From positions 1-17,485 of the forward strand of contig UQRP01000043.1 of NCBI GenBank assembly GCA_900543585.1: 17,485 nt of DNA. The letters run 5' to 3'. The first letter of the stretch is position 1; every line of letters starts with the position of its first letter. Position numbers and translations under genes: made by a program. The notes under the pieces are model-generated. The model had not been told where the DNA came from. It saw only the letters and a program-made list of their open reading frames with translations, and did not search any database. Source of the stretch: an uncultured Prevotella sp. (GTDB lineage Bacteria > Bacteroidota > Bacteroidia > Bacteroidales > Bacteroidaceae). This document shows positions 8,812 through 17,485 of this stretch, piece by piece.

Positions 8812-8892
8812 TACTTTTGTAAGATTTGAAACGATTTTGCAAGTCGAGGAAACATTTCTTATACCCTTGGAACTTGATTTATATTAATTTTG
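8812..8892 (+). promoter_or_regulatory. Promoter and putative activator sites of the fructan operon
   Basis: Two matches to the -7 box TAnnTTTG occur upstream of the SusC-like gene: TACTTTTG (8812-8819) and TAATTTTG (8885-8892). Neither has a TTTG box at the usual distance of about 20 bases, which suits a promoter that needs an activator. A direct repeat TTTTGnAAG lies at 8815-8823 and 8835-8843, exactly 20 bases apart, about two helical turns, a spacing that fits side-by-side binding of AraC-type domains. If the 8885 box is used, transcription starts near 8900 and leaves a leader of about 80 bases. The link to the regulator is inferred from position. Confidence 0.45.
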
Positions 8893-8977
8893 CGGCAACC
8901 AATCTGAAGAAAGATTAATAGCTTGACTGCTTCTCATTAATATAATAAAGGTATTAAAGAACCAATAGTAAACCAAT

Positions 8978-11900
8978 ATGAAAGAAAAATTCCTTTTCTG
9001 TCTGATGGCTTTAGTGCTCAGTGCATGGAGCGCGATGGCACAGACCAAGATTTCCGGAACAGTAGTATCAGCTTCCGATGGTGAACCATTAATCGGAGCT
9101 ACCGTTAAGGTCGTAGGTGCCAACGATGGTACCATCACCGACATCGACGGTCACTTCACGCTGAACGTACAGCCCAACGCCAAGCTCAGTGTGTCCTATG
9201 TCGGATTCAAGACTACCGAGGTGGCCGCCTCCGACAACATGGTCATCAAGCTTGCCGACGGCGAGGAGCTCAACGAGGTCGTCGTCACCGGCTACCAGGT
9301 GCAGCGCAAGGCCGACCTCACGGGTGCCGTCTCCGTCATGGACATGAAGAACCCCGTCAGTGCTGGCGACCCAAACATGCTGAACTCTATGCAGGGTAAG
9401 CTCTCGGGTGTGAATATCATCACCGATGCCGCACCAGGCGGAGGCAGCACCTCCATCCGGGTGCGCGGTATCAGCACCGTCAACAACAGCAACCCGCTCT
9501 ATGTCATCGATGGTGTAGCTACCAATGAGAACCTCAACTCCCTCAATGGCGCTGACATTGAGTCCATCCAGGTCCTCAAAGATGCCTCATCGGCCAGCAT
9601 CTATGGTTCACGTGCTGCCAATGGCGTCATTGTCATCACCACCAAGAAAGGAAAGAACGGCAAGACAAAGTTCAACTTCGACTACACCGCTTCTCTCAAC
9701 ACCGTTGCCAAGACCTACGACATGCTCAATGCCGAGGAGTGGGGCCGTGCCTACTGGCAGGCTTGCGCCAATGACAAGACGACTCCAGACTCCCGACTCT
9801 ACGGCACCGGCAGCACACCTAAGCTCGTAGACTCCTACAACGGCATCAAGACGGCCGACACCGACTGGCAGAAGGAGGTCTACAGCCCCGCCTGGACACA
9901 TAACATCTCGGCCAGCGTAAGCAATGCCACAGACAAAGGCTCTTACCTCTTCTCTGGCAACTATATCAACCAGCAGGGCTTGATGGAGTACACCTACTAC
10001 CGCCGTATCACCGGCCGTGTAAACACCACCTTCAACATCAACAAGTACTTCCATGTGGGTGAGAACCTGATGGTTGCCAACTGGCACGACCGCGGCTTTG
10101 ACACAGGCTCCGATGCCGGCATTCCTTACATCGCCATGCGTCAGCACCCCGCTCTTCCCGTCTATTCCGCTGACGGCGTCTTCGGCAGCGCACAGCAGCT
10201 CTTAGGCTCTGATGTTGCCAACCCCATGCAGCTTCTCTATAACGGCCGTGACAACGATAACAACTCCTGGCGTATCTTTGGCAATGCCTATGCCGAGCTC
10301 ATCCCTGTCAAAGGTCTGACCCTGAAGACAAACTTTGGTTTGGAGCATATCCAGTATCTCAACAAGGCTCTGTCACGCAAGATTGAGAGCAGCGATAAAA
10401 ACAGCATGAGCCGTGGCTATGGACAGGGCGACACCTATACCTGGACAAACACTGCCAACTATGTCGGTCAGTGGGGAAAGCACGGACTCAACGCCCTCTT
10501 CGGTGTCGAGGCTATTAAATATGTCTTCGAAGGCTTGAGCGCCTACCGCGACAACTATGCTTTTGAGGATAAGGACTACATGCAGATTGATGCCGGTACA
10601 GGCACACAGACCAATGGCGGCAGCAAGTCGGAATGGGCACTGTTCTCACTCTTCGGTAAAGTAGACTATAACTATGCCGACCGCTACTTGGCTTCCTTCA
10701 CCCTCCGTCGTGATGAGACCTCACGCCTTGACAAGAGCAACCGCTCGGGTGTCTTCCCCGCTTTCAGTGGTGCATGGCGCATCAGCGAGGAGAAGTTCTT
10801 TCCAAAGAACCAGCACATCGTCGACGACCTCAAGCTCCGTGTGGGATGGGGACAGAATGGTAATGCCGCCATCGACAACCTCTATGCTGGATACTCCACC
10901 TATATCTATACCTCCGGCAATGGCTCTTACGACCTCAACGGCTCCAACAGCAGCGAGGTGAGCGGTGTCATTGTCAGCTCATCAGGCAACAAGAACCTCA
11001 AGTGGGAGACCACAACCCAGACCAATATCGGTCTTGATGCCACACTCTTCGGCAGTGCTGTCACCCTCAGCCTCGACTACTACTGGAAGAAGACTACCGA
11101 TATGCTCACCATTCCCCCGACACTGGCCGTAGCTGGTGAGAATGCCGCTAAGTATATGAATACCGGTACGATGAACAACAAGGGTTTCGAGATGAACCTC
11201 GGCTACCACTCACCTATGTATGGTGACTTCAGCTGGGACGGCAGCCTCAACATCTCGGCTTACCGCAACAAGCTCGTGGCTTTCAACGACAAGGTCAGTT
11301 CTCAAGGCACTGACATCCGCATCATGGAAGGACAGCCTTTAGGCGTGTACTACGGCTGGATATACGATGGCATCTTCAAAGACGCCGAGAGCGTTGCCAA
11401 CCATGCTGACCAGCCGGGTAAAGGCGTAGGCCGCATGATATTCCGCGACATCAATGGTGATGGTGTGGTCGACGACAACGACCGTTGCGTCATCGGTGAC
11501 CCCAACCCCGACTGGACCATCGGCCTCAACCTCTCCGCTTCCTGGAAGAACTTCACACTGAGCACCTTCCTCTTCAGTGAGTTAGGATTCGACATCTACA
11601 ACGGCACGAAGAAGCAGCTCAACATGATGAGCTACGGCAACCTCTACACCAACCGCAGCAAGGACGTTCTGAACGCTTGGACGCCAAGCAATCCCAACGC
11701 CTCCATCCCCGCCCTGTCGCTCAACGACAACAACAACGAGACACGTATGTCCACCTATTATATAGAGGACGGTTCTTACCTGAAGATGAAGTATCTGAAA
11801 CTGGCCTACAACTTCGACCAGAAACTGGTTCAGAAGTTAGGACTCGGCAGCCTGAGTGTCTTCGGACAGGTGGAGAACGTATTCACCATCACAGACTATT

Positions 11901-12007
11901 CCGGTCTTGACCCTGAAGTGCCCTTAGGTGTCTATGGCAGCCGTATTGACAATGGCCCTTATCCGAGAGCAAGGACCTTCAGCCTCGGTCTCCACGTTGA
12001 CTTCTAA
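8978..12007 (+). CDS. SusC-like TonB-dependent outer-membrane transporter
   Basis: This 1009-residue outer-membrane barrel imports oligosaccharides, here probably fructo-oligosaccharides, in a complex with the SusD-like lipoprotein next to it. It has a signal peptide cleaved near AMA-QT (residues 19-23), a carboxypeptidase-regulatory-like domain (about 24-95), a TonB-box-like NEVVVTG (99-105), a plug domain (about 110-225) with the SusC hallmark around KDASSASIYGSRAANGVIVI (201-220), and a long beta barrel that ends in aromatic LHVDF as expected for outer-membrane insertion. Length is typical of the family. It is the first gene of the operon, 33 bases before the SusD-like gene, with a 240-base regulatory region upstream. 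The substrate is inferred from the GH32 genes downstream and not from the transporter itself. Confidence 0.97.
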   Translation: MKEKFLFCLMALVLSAWSAMAQTKISGTVVSASDGEPLIGATVKVVGANDGTITDIDGHFTLNVQPNAKLSVSYVGFKTTEVAASDNMVIKLADGEELNEVVVTGYQVQRKADLTGAVSVMDMKNPVSAGDPNMLNSMQGKLSGVNIITDAAPGGGSTSIRVRGISTVNNSNPLYVIDGVATNENLNSLNGADIESIQVLKDASSASIYGSRAANGVIVITTKKGKNGKTKFNFDYTASLNTVAKTYDMLNAEEWGRAYWQACANDKTTPDSRLYGTGSTPKLVDSYNGIKTADTDWQKEVYSPAWTHNISASVSNATDKGSYLFSGNYINQQGLMEYTYYRRITGRVNTTFNINKYFHVGENLMVANWHDRGFDTGSDAGIPYIAMRQHPALPVYSADGVFGSAQQLLGSDVANPMQLLYNGRDNDNNSWRIFGNAYAELIPVKGLTLKTNFGLEHIQYLNKALSRKIESSDKNSMSRGYGQGDTYTWTNTANYVGQWGKHGLNALFGVEAIKYVFEGLSAYRDNYAFEDKDYMQIDAGTGTQTNGGSKSEWALFSLFGKVDYNYADRYLASFTLRRDETSRLDKSNRSGVFPAFSGAWRISEEKFFPKNQHIVDDLKLRVGWGQNGNAAIDNLYAGYSTYIYTSGNGSYDLNGSNSSEVSGVIVSSSGNKNLKWETTTQTNIGLDATLFGSAVTLSLDYYWKKTTDMLTIPPTLAVAGENAAKYMNTGTMNNKGFEMNLGYHSPMYGDFSWDGSLNISAYRNKLVAFNDKVSSQGTDIRIMEGQPLGVYYGWIYDGIFKDAESVANHADQPGKGVGRMIFRDINGDGVVDDNDRCVIGDPNPDWTIGLNLSASWKNFTLSTFLFSELGFDIYNGTKKQLNMMSYGNLYTNRSKDVLNAWTPSNPNASIPALSLNDNNNETRMSTYYIEDGSYLKMKYLKLAYNFDQKLVQKLGLGSLSVFGQVENVFTITDYSGLDPEVPLGVYGSRIDNGPYPRARTFSLGLHVDF

Positions 12008-12040
12008 TCATTTCTTTCACTCATTAAAACGCATACAATC

Positions 12041-13705
12041 ATGAAACTCAAGATATTTAGTTTACTGCTCTGCGCCGGACTCTTCACCACGTCATGCTCC
12101 GATATGCTCGACACAGTGCCGCAGGGTAAGTTCACCGACGAGCAGCTCAACGACAGCACTGTCCAGGGCCTTGTCGCTGCTACCTACAATGGTCTCGAGG
12201 CCCACTTCTTCGGCAACAACGAGGCCTTCTCCGGCCCATCCACCAACTGGATCTTCGATGTCCGCTCCGACGATGCCCTGAAAGGCGGAGGAGCAACTTC
12301 CATGGAGCAGAACATCCACCAGTTGGAGATTTCCAATATCACATCGGACAACGTATCCAGTGATTATAAATGGAAGAACAACTACTATGCCATCGTCAGG
12401 GCCAACCGTGCCATTGCAGGTATAGAAAATGCCAAGAGTATTGCCAACCCCCAACAGCTCATCGGTGAGATGAAATGTCTGAGAGCCTACTTCTACTTCG
12501 ACCTCATCCGCGTCTTCAAGCGCATTCCATACTTCACTGACCCCAACGAGGATGCAAGCTCTAAGTCGAACATGGAGTTTACCCGTGCTGAGATTTATGA
12601 CAAGATTATCGGCGACCTGACCGATGCCTTCAATGCGCTGCCCAAGGAACCTACTGCTCCCGGTCGTGTCTGCAAATACACTGCCGCCGCCATCCTGGCC
12701 AAGGTATATGCACAGGACACCGAGAATGGCAGCTGCGACTGGCAGAAGGTGAAGGAATGGGCAAAGAAAGTCATGGACAGCGGACGCTACTCTCTCTATC
12801 CCAAATGCCAGGACATGGCAAAGATAGACAACAACAACAAGTATGAGTCCATCCTCGCTATCCAGTGCTCAACAGCCAACAACAACGCACATATCAACTG
12901 GAGTAACCTCCTCAACACCACCAAGTCGGATGGCAACCTCTATGGTAATGGCGATGACTTCTTCTATGGCTCACAAGACCTTGTCGACGCCTTCGCTACC
13001 GACGAGAACGGTCTGCCTTATGTCGACAAGACTAATCCTAATGGAGAAGTTGTGTCCAATGGCAACTACTATGGCAACGTCGATCCTCGTCTCGACTTCA
13101 CTGTCGGCCGTATCGGCTTCCCCTTCCGTGGTCACACCTATACCAAGGGATGGTGCCGCGCCTATGACATCTATGGAGAATATTCCAACAAAAAGAACCT
13201 TTGCGACCCTGCCGACCCACGTATGATTAAGGGATGGCCGTGGGGTGGCTCTCCGCTGAACTTCTGCCTGATTCGCTACTCTGACATCGTACTCCTCTAT
13301 GCCGAGGCTTGCGTTGAAACCGGTGACCTCGAGGAAGCCCGCACATGGGTCAACAAGATTCGCCAGCGCGCCGAGAACAGCATCGACCCTTCTTACACAC
13401 CGCAGGACCTTTCTACTGCTATGGCTGACTACAAAGTGGGCCTCTATCCTGCTGCCGGATGGACACAGGACTATGCGCGCAAGGCCGTCAGACTGGAGCG
13501 TCGTCTGGAACTCGCACTCGAGGGTAACAGATGGTTCGACCTGCAGAGATGGGGAAACACCGTTGATGTCATGACAAAGTACTTCGCTAAGGAGAAGAAG
13601 TTCCAGTCCTACTATCAGGATGCCTCCATCTCTGACAAGGACCTCTTCCTGAAGATTTATGTCGATGAGGTTACCAACTCGCATGGCCTCTACACACAGT
13701 ATTAA
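12041..13705 (+). CDS. SusD-like (RagB/SusD) surface glycan-binding lipoprotein
   Basis: This 554-residue lipoprotein forms the hinged lid over the SusC-like transporter and captures oligosaccharides. A type II signal peptide ends at TTSC (Cys19), and the acidic residues after it (SDMLD) fit a lipoprotein sent to the cell surface. Family landmarks are MKCLRAYFYFDLIRVFKRIPY (around residue 145-165, tetratricopeptide-like core), ILLYAEA, and the C-terminal AVRLERRLELALEGNRWFDL block (about 498-517). The gene lies between the SusC-like and the DUF4960-type genes with short gaps (33 and 44 bases), in the standard order of a polysaccharide utilisation locus. Confidence 0.97.
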   Translation: MKLKIFSLLLCAGLFTTSCSDMLDTVPQGKFTDEQLNDSTVQGLVAATYNGLEAHFFGNNEAFSGPSTNWIFDVRSDDALKGGGATSMEQNIHQLEISNITSDNVSSDYKWKNNYYAIVRANRAIAGIENAKSIANPQQLIGEMKCLRAYFYFDLIRVFKRIPYFTDPNEDASSKSNMEFTRAEIYDKIIGDLTDAFNALPKEPTAPGRVCKYTAAAILAKVYAQDTENGSCDWQKVKEWAKKVMDSGRYSLYPKCQDMAKIDNNNKYESILAIQCSTANNNAHINWSNLLNTTKSDGNLYGNGDDFFYGSQDLVDAFATDENGLPYVDKTNPNGEVVSNGNYYGNVDPRLDFTVGRIGFPFRGHTYTKGWCRAYDIYGEYSNKKNLCDPADPRMIKGWPWGGSPLNFCLIRYSDIVLLYAEACVETGDLEEARTWVNKIRQRAENSIDPSYTPQDLSTAMADYKVGLYPAAGWTQDYARKAVRLERRLELALEGNRWFDLQRWGNTVDVMTKYFAKEKKFQSYYQDASISDKDLFLKIYVDEVTNSHGLYTQY

Positions 13706-13749
13706 GCGAGGATTCATCACAATATAAACCTACCATTAATAGCGTTGCT

Positions 13750-14904
13750 ATGAAGAAGATTATTTTTGCTATCATATCACTGATGGTGCTCGTCCTCGGA
13801 TCGTGCTCCGATGTTGATCTCCCCGAAGCCGTCACATCACAAGCTCCCACTGATTTATCATGGACCAACAACGGCCGACAGCTCACCCTGACCTGGACCC
13901 TGCCCGCCAATGCCATCGGGTCCATCGTCTATAAGGACAATGTGGAACTCGCACAGCTCGACGCGCCCACCAACTCCTATACCATCAAGCGGGCGGAAGC
14001 CAATACCGACAACCTCTACACCGTAAAGGTGAAATATGACAATGGCCTTGTCTCTGAAGGTGTCACGGCAAAGGTACACATCAACTATGACGTTATCCAG
14101 AAGGCCGGATTTCTACTCTTGGCGGATGACTACAACAGTTTGGACGATGATGATGAGCGCGCCGCTGCAACATGGTTCAATGACAACTATGTAGCTAAAG
14201 GTACAGGAGCCTTCGTCAAGCCTGCTGATCTGGCTGACATCGACGTTGACGAAATTCCATGCCTCATGATTACCATCGACCGCGTGGGAATGCCTGCCGG
14301 ATGGCAGAATCTGCCTGCTGATGTCGTCGCCAATATCGACAATCTGAAAAAATATGTTCAAGATGACGGCAAGCTGCTCCTGACCAACCATGCCACACAG
14401 CTCGTAGAGGCCATAGGTCGCACCCAGGGCTTCGCACCCGGCATCTATGGCAATGGCGAAGGCGGTGACAACCCTGATGTCTGGGGCATTCAGGCTGTCA
14501 TCGGCAATGTTGAAGGCCAGATCTACGACCATACCAGCGACGCTATCTACAAAGATCTGGAGACGGGAACGTTCAACTATGGGCACAACATCTTCCCGCT
14601 CGTGAGTGCCGGCAAGAAGGAGGACCACAACTGTATGTGGGATCTCAACTCTTATGGCCTCACCGGAACGCCCAATGTCGTCAAGGCTTTTGAGGACAAG
14701 ACCAATTCCACAGTCCTTGGTACCTGGCAGCATGTTGTAGACTATTGCTGCGCCGCTGTTGTAGACTTCAATCCTACAGACACCTACACAGGACGCATCG
14801 TGGCCATTGGTCCATCAGCATACGAGTTCAACCAGCCGGGCAACCAGTATCAAAGCAACATTGATAAGCTGACAGCCAACGCTATTGCTTATCTGATGAA
14901 ATAA
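13750..14904 (+). CDS. Surface glycan-binding lipoprotein, DUF4960 type
   Basis: This 384-residue surface lipoprotein is placed where the levan locus of B. thetaiotaomicron carries its glycan-binding protein BT1761. A lipobox LGSC (Cys19) is followed by the acidic SDVDLPE, fitting export to the surface. Residues about 35-115 form a fibronectin III-like beta domain (LSWTNNGRQLTLTWTLP, ending VHINYD). The rest, from about 117, resembles DUF4960, with FLLLADDYNSLDDDDERAA, DEIPCLMITIDR, DGKLLLTNHATQLVEAIGR and a final block around HNCMWDLNSYGL. No catalytic motif was recognised. The expected role is to hold fructan on the cell surface for the SusCD complex and the GH32 enzymes. The domain name is from memory. 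Confidence 0.8.
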   Translation: MKKIIFAIISLMVLVLGSCSDVDLPEAVTSQAPTDLSWTNNGRQLTLTWTLPANAIGSIVYKDNVELAQLDAPTNSYTIKRAEANTDNLYTVKVKYDNGLVSEGVTAKVHINYDVIQKAGFLLLADDYNSLDDDDERAAATWFNDNYVAKGTGAFVKPADLADIDVDEIPCLMITIDRVGMPAGWQNLPADVVANIDNLKKYVQDDGKLLLTNHATQLVEAIGRTQGFAPGIYGNGEGGDNPDVWGIQAVIGNVEGQIYDHTSDAIYKDLETGTFNYGHNIFPLVSAGKKEDHNCMWDLNSYGLTGTPNVVKAFEDKTNSTVLGTWQHVVDYCCAAVVDFNPTDTYTGRIVAIGPSAYEFNQPGNQYQSNIDKLTANAIAYLMK

Positions 14905-14924
14905 ACTCATAAAATACGAAAAAC

Positions 14925-17297
14925 ATGAAGGGTCTTGTTTTTACAATCGGTACACTATTGTGCTCAGCATCCGTTGCCGGCCAGGAGCCGGTAATCAACT
15001 TTCCCATGGAGCCAAAGGGCAATACCATTACCGAGACGGTGAAGGGTGGAGTCTTTAATGTGAAGGGTGCGTTGCCCGCCTATTCCGTTGACGGAGCCAA
15101 GGGCAAATGCCTGCGCTTCGATGGCTACAGCACCACCATCCAAGACGCCACCATCGAGCCGTCGGCCCTTTCCAACCAGGATATCACTTTTTCTCTCTGG
15201 GTGGCGCCGGTGATGTGGCCGCTGATGAATGTCGATGAAGACCGGGAAGACTGGACGACACTCTGTGGTAACCTCGACGACGATGCGAAGACGGGCTTTG
15301 CCTTCTTCCTCTCCAACCGAGGCCATTACACCTTCGAGTGCTGGACTTCCGACGGCAAGAAAAAAGCCGTCTGCGATACCACCACCTTGCCTTGCTACAA
15401 GTGGAGCCATCTCGTCGGTGTCATCCATGGCTCAGCCACATCACGCGCCGACAGGGTTATAGCCCTCTACAACAATGGCAAGCTCATGGCCTCAACCGTA
15501 ATTCCTACGACTTTTAAGACCGGAAGCGGCAAATTCCTGATAGGGAAGTCGGCCCAGGACATCAAGTCGGGTGATTATCTTCTCAATGCCTTTGATGGGC
15601 TCATCGATGATATAGAGATTTTCAATGGCGTGCAACAAGCTGTCATCGCCGACAACACCCCAGAGCATGCGCCAGAACTCTCTTATAATGTTGCCACACG
15701 CTATGCCGACAACATCTACCGCCCGCACTTCCATGGTGCGCCAGACGGAAAATGGAGCAACGAGACACATGGACTGACCTATTATAATGGTCGCTGGCAT
15801 CTGTTCTATCAGTGCAACCCCGGACTGGCAGGTATCAACAACCAGAAGTGGGGACACATGTCATCAGCCAACCTCTACGACTGGCGCGAAGAGCCCATTG
15901 CACTCTTCCCCTCGGAGTGGTATGACAAGAAAGGCTGCTGGAGTGGCTGCGTCTTTGAGAATGCTGCCTTCAACGACGGCAAGCCTACCATTCTCTACAC
16001 CGGCGTCGATTACGCTAAAGCTATGATTTCCATGGCTTCGCCTGCCGACGACGACCTCAGCACATGGACGAAGTCCAATGCCAATCCCATCATCAAGGGT
16101 GTCCCCTCCGGGTTCAGCAGCGACTTCCGCGACTGCTATTTCTTCGAGAACAATGGTGAGAAATACATCATCGTGGGATGCGCCAAGCAAGGTATCGGCT
16201 GTGCCACACTCCATAAATATGTCAATGGTTCCTGGACCAACAATGGCGATGTCTTCTTCCAAGGCACCAATGCCACAACACACGGCACGATGTGGGAGAT
16301 GCCCAACGTCACACCGATGGGCAATGGCAAATGGCTCTTCACCGTCACACCCCTCGGTATGGGTTCAGGAACAAAATGCATCTATTGGATTGGTACGATA
16401 GGAGCCGACGGCAAGTTCACGCCTGACAACACCGAGGCACAAGACCTGGAGATGTCCGGTACGTCAAAGGATGGGTATGGCCTGCTTTCGCCTACCATTT
16501 ACCAAAAGGATGGCAAGACGATTCTCTTAGGCATCGTTCCTGACAAAGTCGATGGGAAATACAACTACCAGTGGGGCTGGGCGCATAACTATTCTCTGCC
16601 TCGGGAAATATCGCTCAGCAGCGACGGCACCACACTCATCCAGAAGCCTTACAGCGGTCTCGAAGCCATGCGCGATGCCGACAATGCCTATTCTGGCACC
16701 AATATAGCTCTCAACAACGCTTCGGCAGACTTAGGCAACGTGAACGGGAGACAGCTCGAGCTCTATGCTGAGTTTCCGATTACATCCTCGAATGCTACAG
16801 CTCAGACGGGCTTCCGCTTGCTGAAAGATGGAGAAAGCTATGCCAGTGTCTATTACTCTGGAAATGCCGTAAACGTAGATTTGAGCAACCTGAATCGTAT
16901 CAAGAACGACGATGGTGTCTTCGACGGTATTTATACGGGTGGGTTCCATAATGAGCGGATGCGTCCTGGAAGCACCGTCAAGCTGCATGTCTATCTCGAC
17001 GGATCCATCCTCGATGTCTTCGTCAACGACCATTATGCTTTCTCTACACGCGCCTACCCCACCGATGACAATGCCATTGGTGTAGAGGCTTTCTCTACAG
17101 CCAATACAACATTCACCACGCTGAAAGCATGGGAACTCAATCCCAATCAGACCACTGCAATAAGAATGATAGAATCCACAACATCTGACAACCGCTCCAA
17201 TAGAATCTATAATCTCTCCGGACAACAACTCAACACCATACCGGACAGTGGTATCTACATTCAAAACGGAAAGAAATACATAGCAAATAAAAAATAA
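14925..17297 (+). CDS. Secreted LamG-GH32 fructan hydrolase with variant signature motifs
   Basis: This 790-residue secreted enzyme probably cuts levan or inulin. It has a signal peptide (cleavage near SVAG-QE, about residue 19), an N-terminal LamG/concanavalin-like domain (about 25-240), a five-bladed GH32 propeller (about 262-575) and the GH32 C-terminal beta sandwich (about 590-735). The first GH32 motif, usually WMNDPNG, reads WSNETHG (277-283), so the nucleophile Asp is Glu280. The RDP motif reads RDC (402-404). The acid/base motif reads WEMPN with Glu458. WGWAHNYSLPREISL (550-564) is a good family match. The tail after 757 (RSNRIYNLSGQQL and GIYIQNGKKYIANKK) looks like the C-terminal module common in secreted Prevotella proteins, possibly a type IX secretion signal. 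The Glu variant may be a natural subfamily or may change activity. Confidence 0.93.
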   Translation: MKGLVFTIGTLLCSASVAGQEPVINFPMEPKGNTITETVKGGVFNVKGALPAYSVDGAKGKCLRFDGYSTTIQDATIEPSALSNQDITFSLWVAPVMWPLMNVDEDREDWTTLCGNLDDDAKTGFAFFLSNRGHYTFECWTSDGKKKAVCDTTTLPCYKWSHLVGVIHGSATSRADRVIALYNNGKLMASTVIPTTFKTGSGKFLIGKSAQDIKSGDYLLNAFDGLIDDIEIFNGVQQAVIADNTPEHAPELSYNVATRYADNIYRPHFHGAPDGKWSNETHGLTYYNGRWHLFYQCNPGLAGINNQKWGHMSSANLYDWREEPIALFPSEWYDKKGCWSGCVFENAAFNDGKPTILYTGVDYAKAMISMASPADDDLSTWTKSNANPIIKGVPSGFSSDFRDCYFFENNGEKYIIVGCAKQGIGCATLHKYVNGSWTNNGDVFFQGTNATTHGTMWEMPNVTPMGNGKWLFTVTPLGMGSGTKCIYWIGTIGADGKFTPDNTEAQDLEMSGTSKDGYGLLSPTIYQKDGKTILLGIVPDKVDGKYNYQWGWAHNYSLPREISLSSDGTTLIQKPYSGLEAMRDADNAYSGTNIALNNASADLGNVNGRQLELYAEFPITSSNATAQTGFRLLKDGESYASVYYSGNAVNVDLSNLNRIKNDDGVFDGIYTGGFHNERMRPGSTVKLHVYLDGSILDVFVNDHYAFSTRAYPTDDNAIGVEAFSTANTTFTTLKAWELNPNQTTAIRMIESTTSDNRSNRIYNLSGQQLNTIPDSGIYIQNGKKYIANKK

Positions 17298-17301
17298 TAC
17301 C

Positions 17302-17485
17302 ATGCGTATCCATAGAATTATCGTATCCGCAATGCTGGTACTTGCCGGAATAGGCGCTAAAGCGCAAGACCTTAAAGTCAGCACACTCGCCGACGACCAT
17401 GTCCTGGTCAAAGTGGCCTGCAACGACCGCTACGTCCTGCTGCCCGTGGAGGAGAGCCAGAACAACGACCACATCCGTGTCATCA
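17302..17485 (+). CDS. GH32 family protein N-terminus with DUF4980-like domain (partial)
   Basis: Only the first 61 codons are in the window; the gene runs off the right end. It starts 4 bases after the stop of the LamG-GH32 gene. A signal peptide (MRIHRIIVSAMLVLAGIGAKA, cleavage before QD) is followed by a beta-rich stretch with DRYVLLPVEESQ. This matches the start of the DUF4980 domain that precedes the GH32 catalytic domain in Bacteroides enzymes such as the periplasmic fructosidases of the levan locus. The expected role is exo-cleavage of imported fructo-oligosaccharides to fructose in the periplasm. The catalytic domain is not visible, so the assignment depends on that short block and on the neighbours. 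Confidence 0.75.
   Translation, partial: MRIHRIIVSAMLVLAGIGAKAQDLKVSTLADDHVLVKVACNDRYVLLPVEESQNNDHIRVI

Noticed and set aside
12971..13720. 249-codon open frame on the minus strand inside the SusD-like gene
   Set aside because: It lies fully antisense to a strongly supported gene, and its residue composition is that of a GC-rich shadow frame.
14113..14733. 206-codon minus-strand frame inside the DUF4960-type gene
   Set aside because: It is antisense to a lipoprotein gene with clear signal and domain features; no independent evidence supports it.
16731..17423. 230-codon minus-strand frame across the end of the LamG-GH32 gene
   Set aside because: It overlaps two plus-strand genes with signal peptides and family motifs, and its protein has no recognisable content.

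Overview
The window looks like chromosomal DNA of a Bacteroidales bacterium, most likely Prevotella or a close relative. The evidence is a SusC/SusD pair, a hybrid two-component regulator, promoter boxes of the TAnnTTTG type, DUF1573 and DUF4960-type proteins, and a Prevotella-style C-terminal tail on a secreted glycosidase. No rRNA, tRNA or CRISPR array was seen. This assignment rests on family recognition, not on a database search.

Left part (bases 37-3655, minus strand): a compact four-gene operon of AT-rich genes. In transcription order it encodes a periplasm-facing lipoprotein with a von Willebrand A-like (vWA) fold, a small three-helix membrane protein, a cytoplasmic protein of the tubulin/FtsZ superfamily (Tubulin_2 type), and a 158-residue protein that may be the front part of a longer one. 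It resembles a poorly characterised tubulin-like plus vWA system that comparative genomics has suggested to act in membrane remodelling. This is the most novel content of the window.

Middle part (about 3660-5460): a gene graveyard with no intact gene. It holds a block of nested inverted repeats with a terminator-like hairpin pointing at the vWA operon, a frameshifted small ribbon-helix-helix-like gene, a 15-bp-stem hairpin, an ATPase gene that has lost its middle, a 14-bp inverted repeat, and a fragment of a tyrosine recombinase. It looks like the scar of one or more mobile elements.

Right part (5468-17485, plus strand): a GC-richer fructan polysaccharide utilisation locus. A Bacteroidales-type promoter drives a fructose-sensor-like hybrid regulator (periplasmic sugar-binding domain, histidine-kinase dimerisation domain, receiver, AraC-type DNA-binding domain) that appears to lack its ATPase domain. 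It overlaps a DUF1573 gene by ATGA. After a 240-base regulatory gap come the SusC-like transporter, the SusD-like binding lipoprotein, a DUF4960-type surface glycan-binding lipoprotein, a LamG-GH32 fructan hydrolase with altered signature residues, and the start of a second GH32 enzyme with a DUF4980-like N-terminus, cut by the window edge. The inferred logic is that surface proteins bind and cut levan or inulin, SusCD imports the oligosaccharides, periplasmic GH32 releases fructose, and the regulator senses fructose in the periplasm and switches on the operon.
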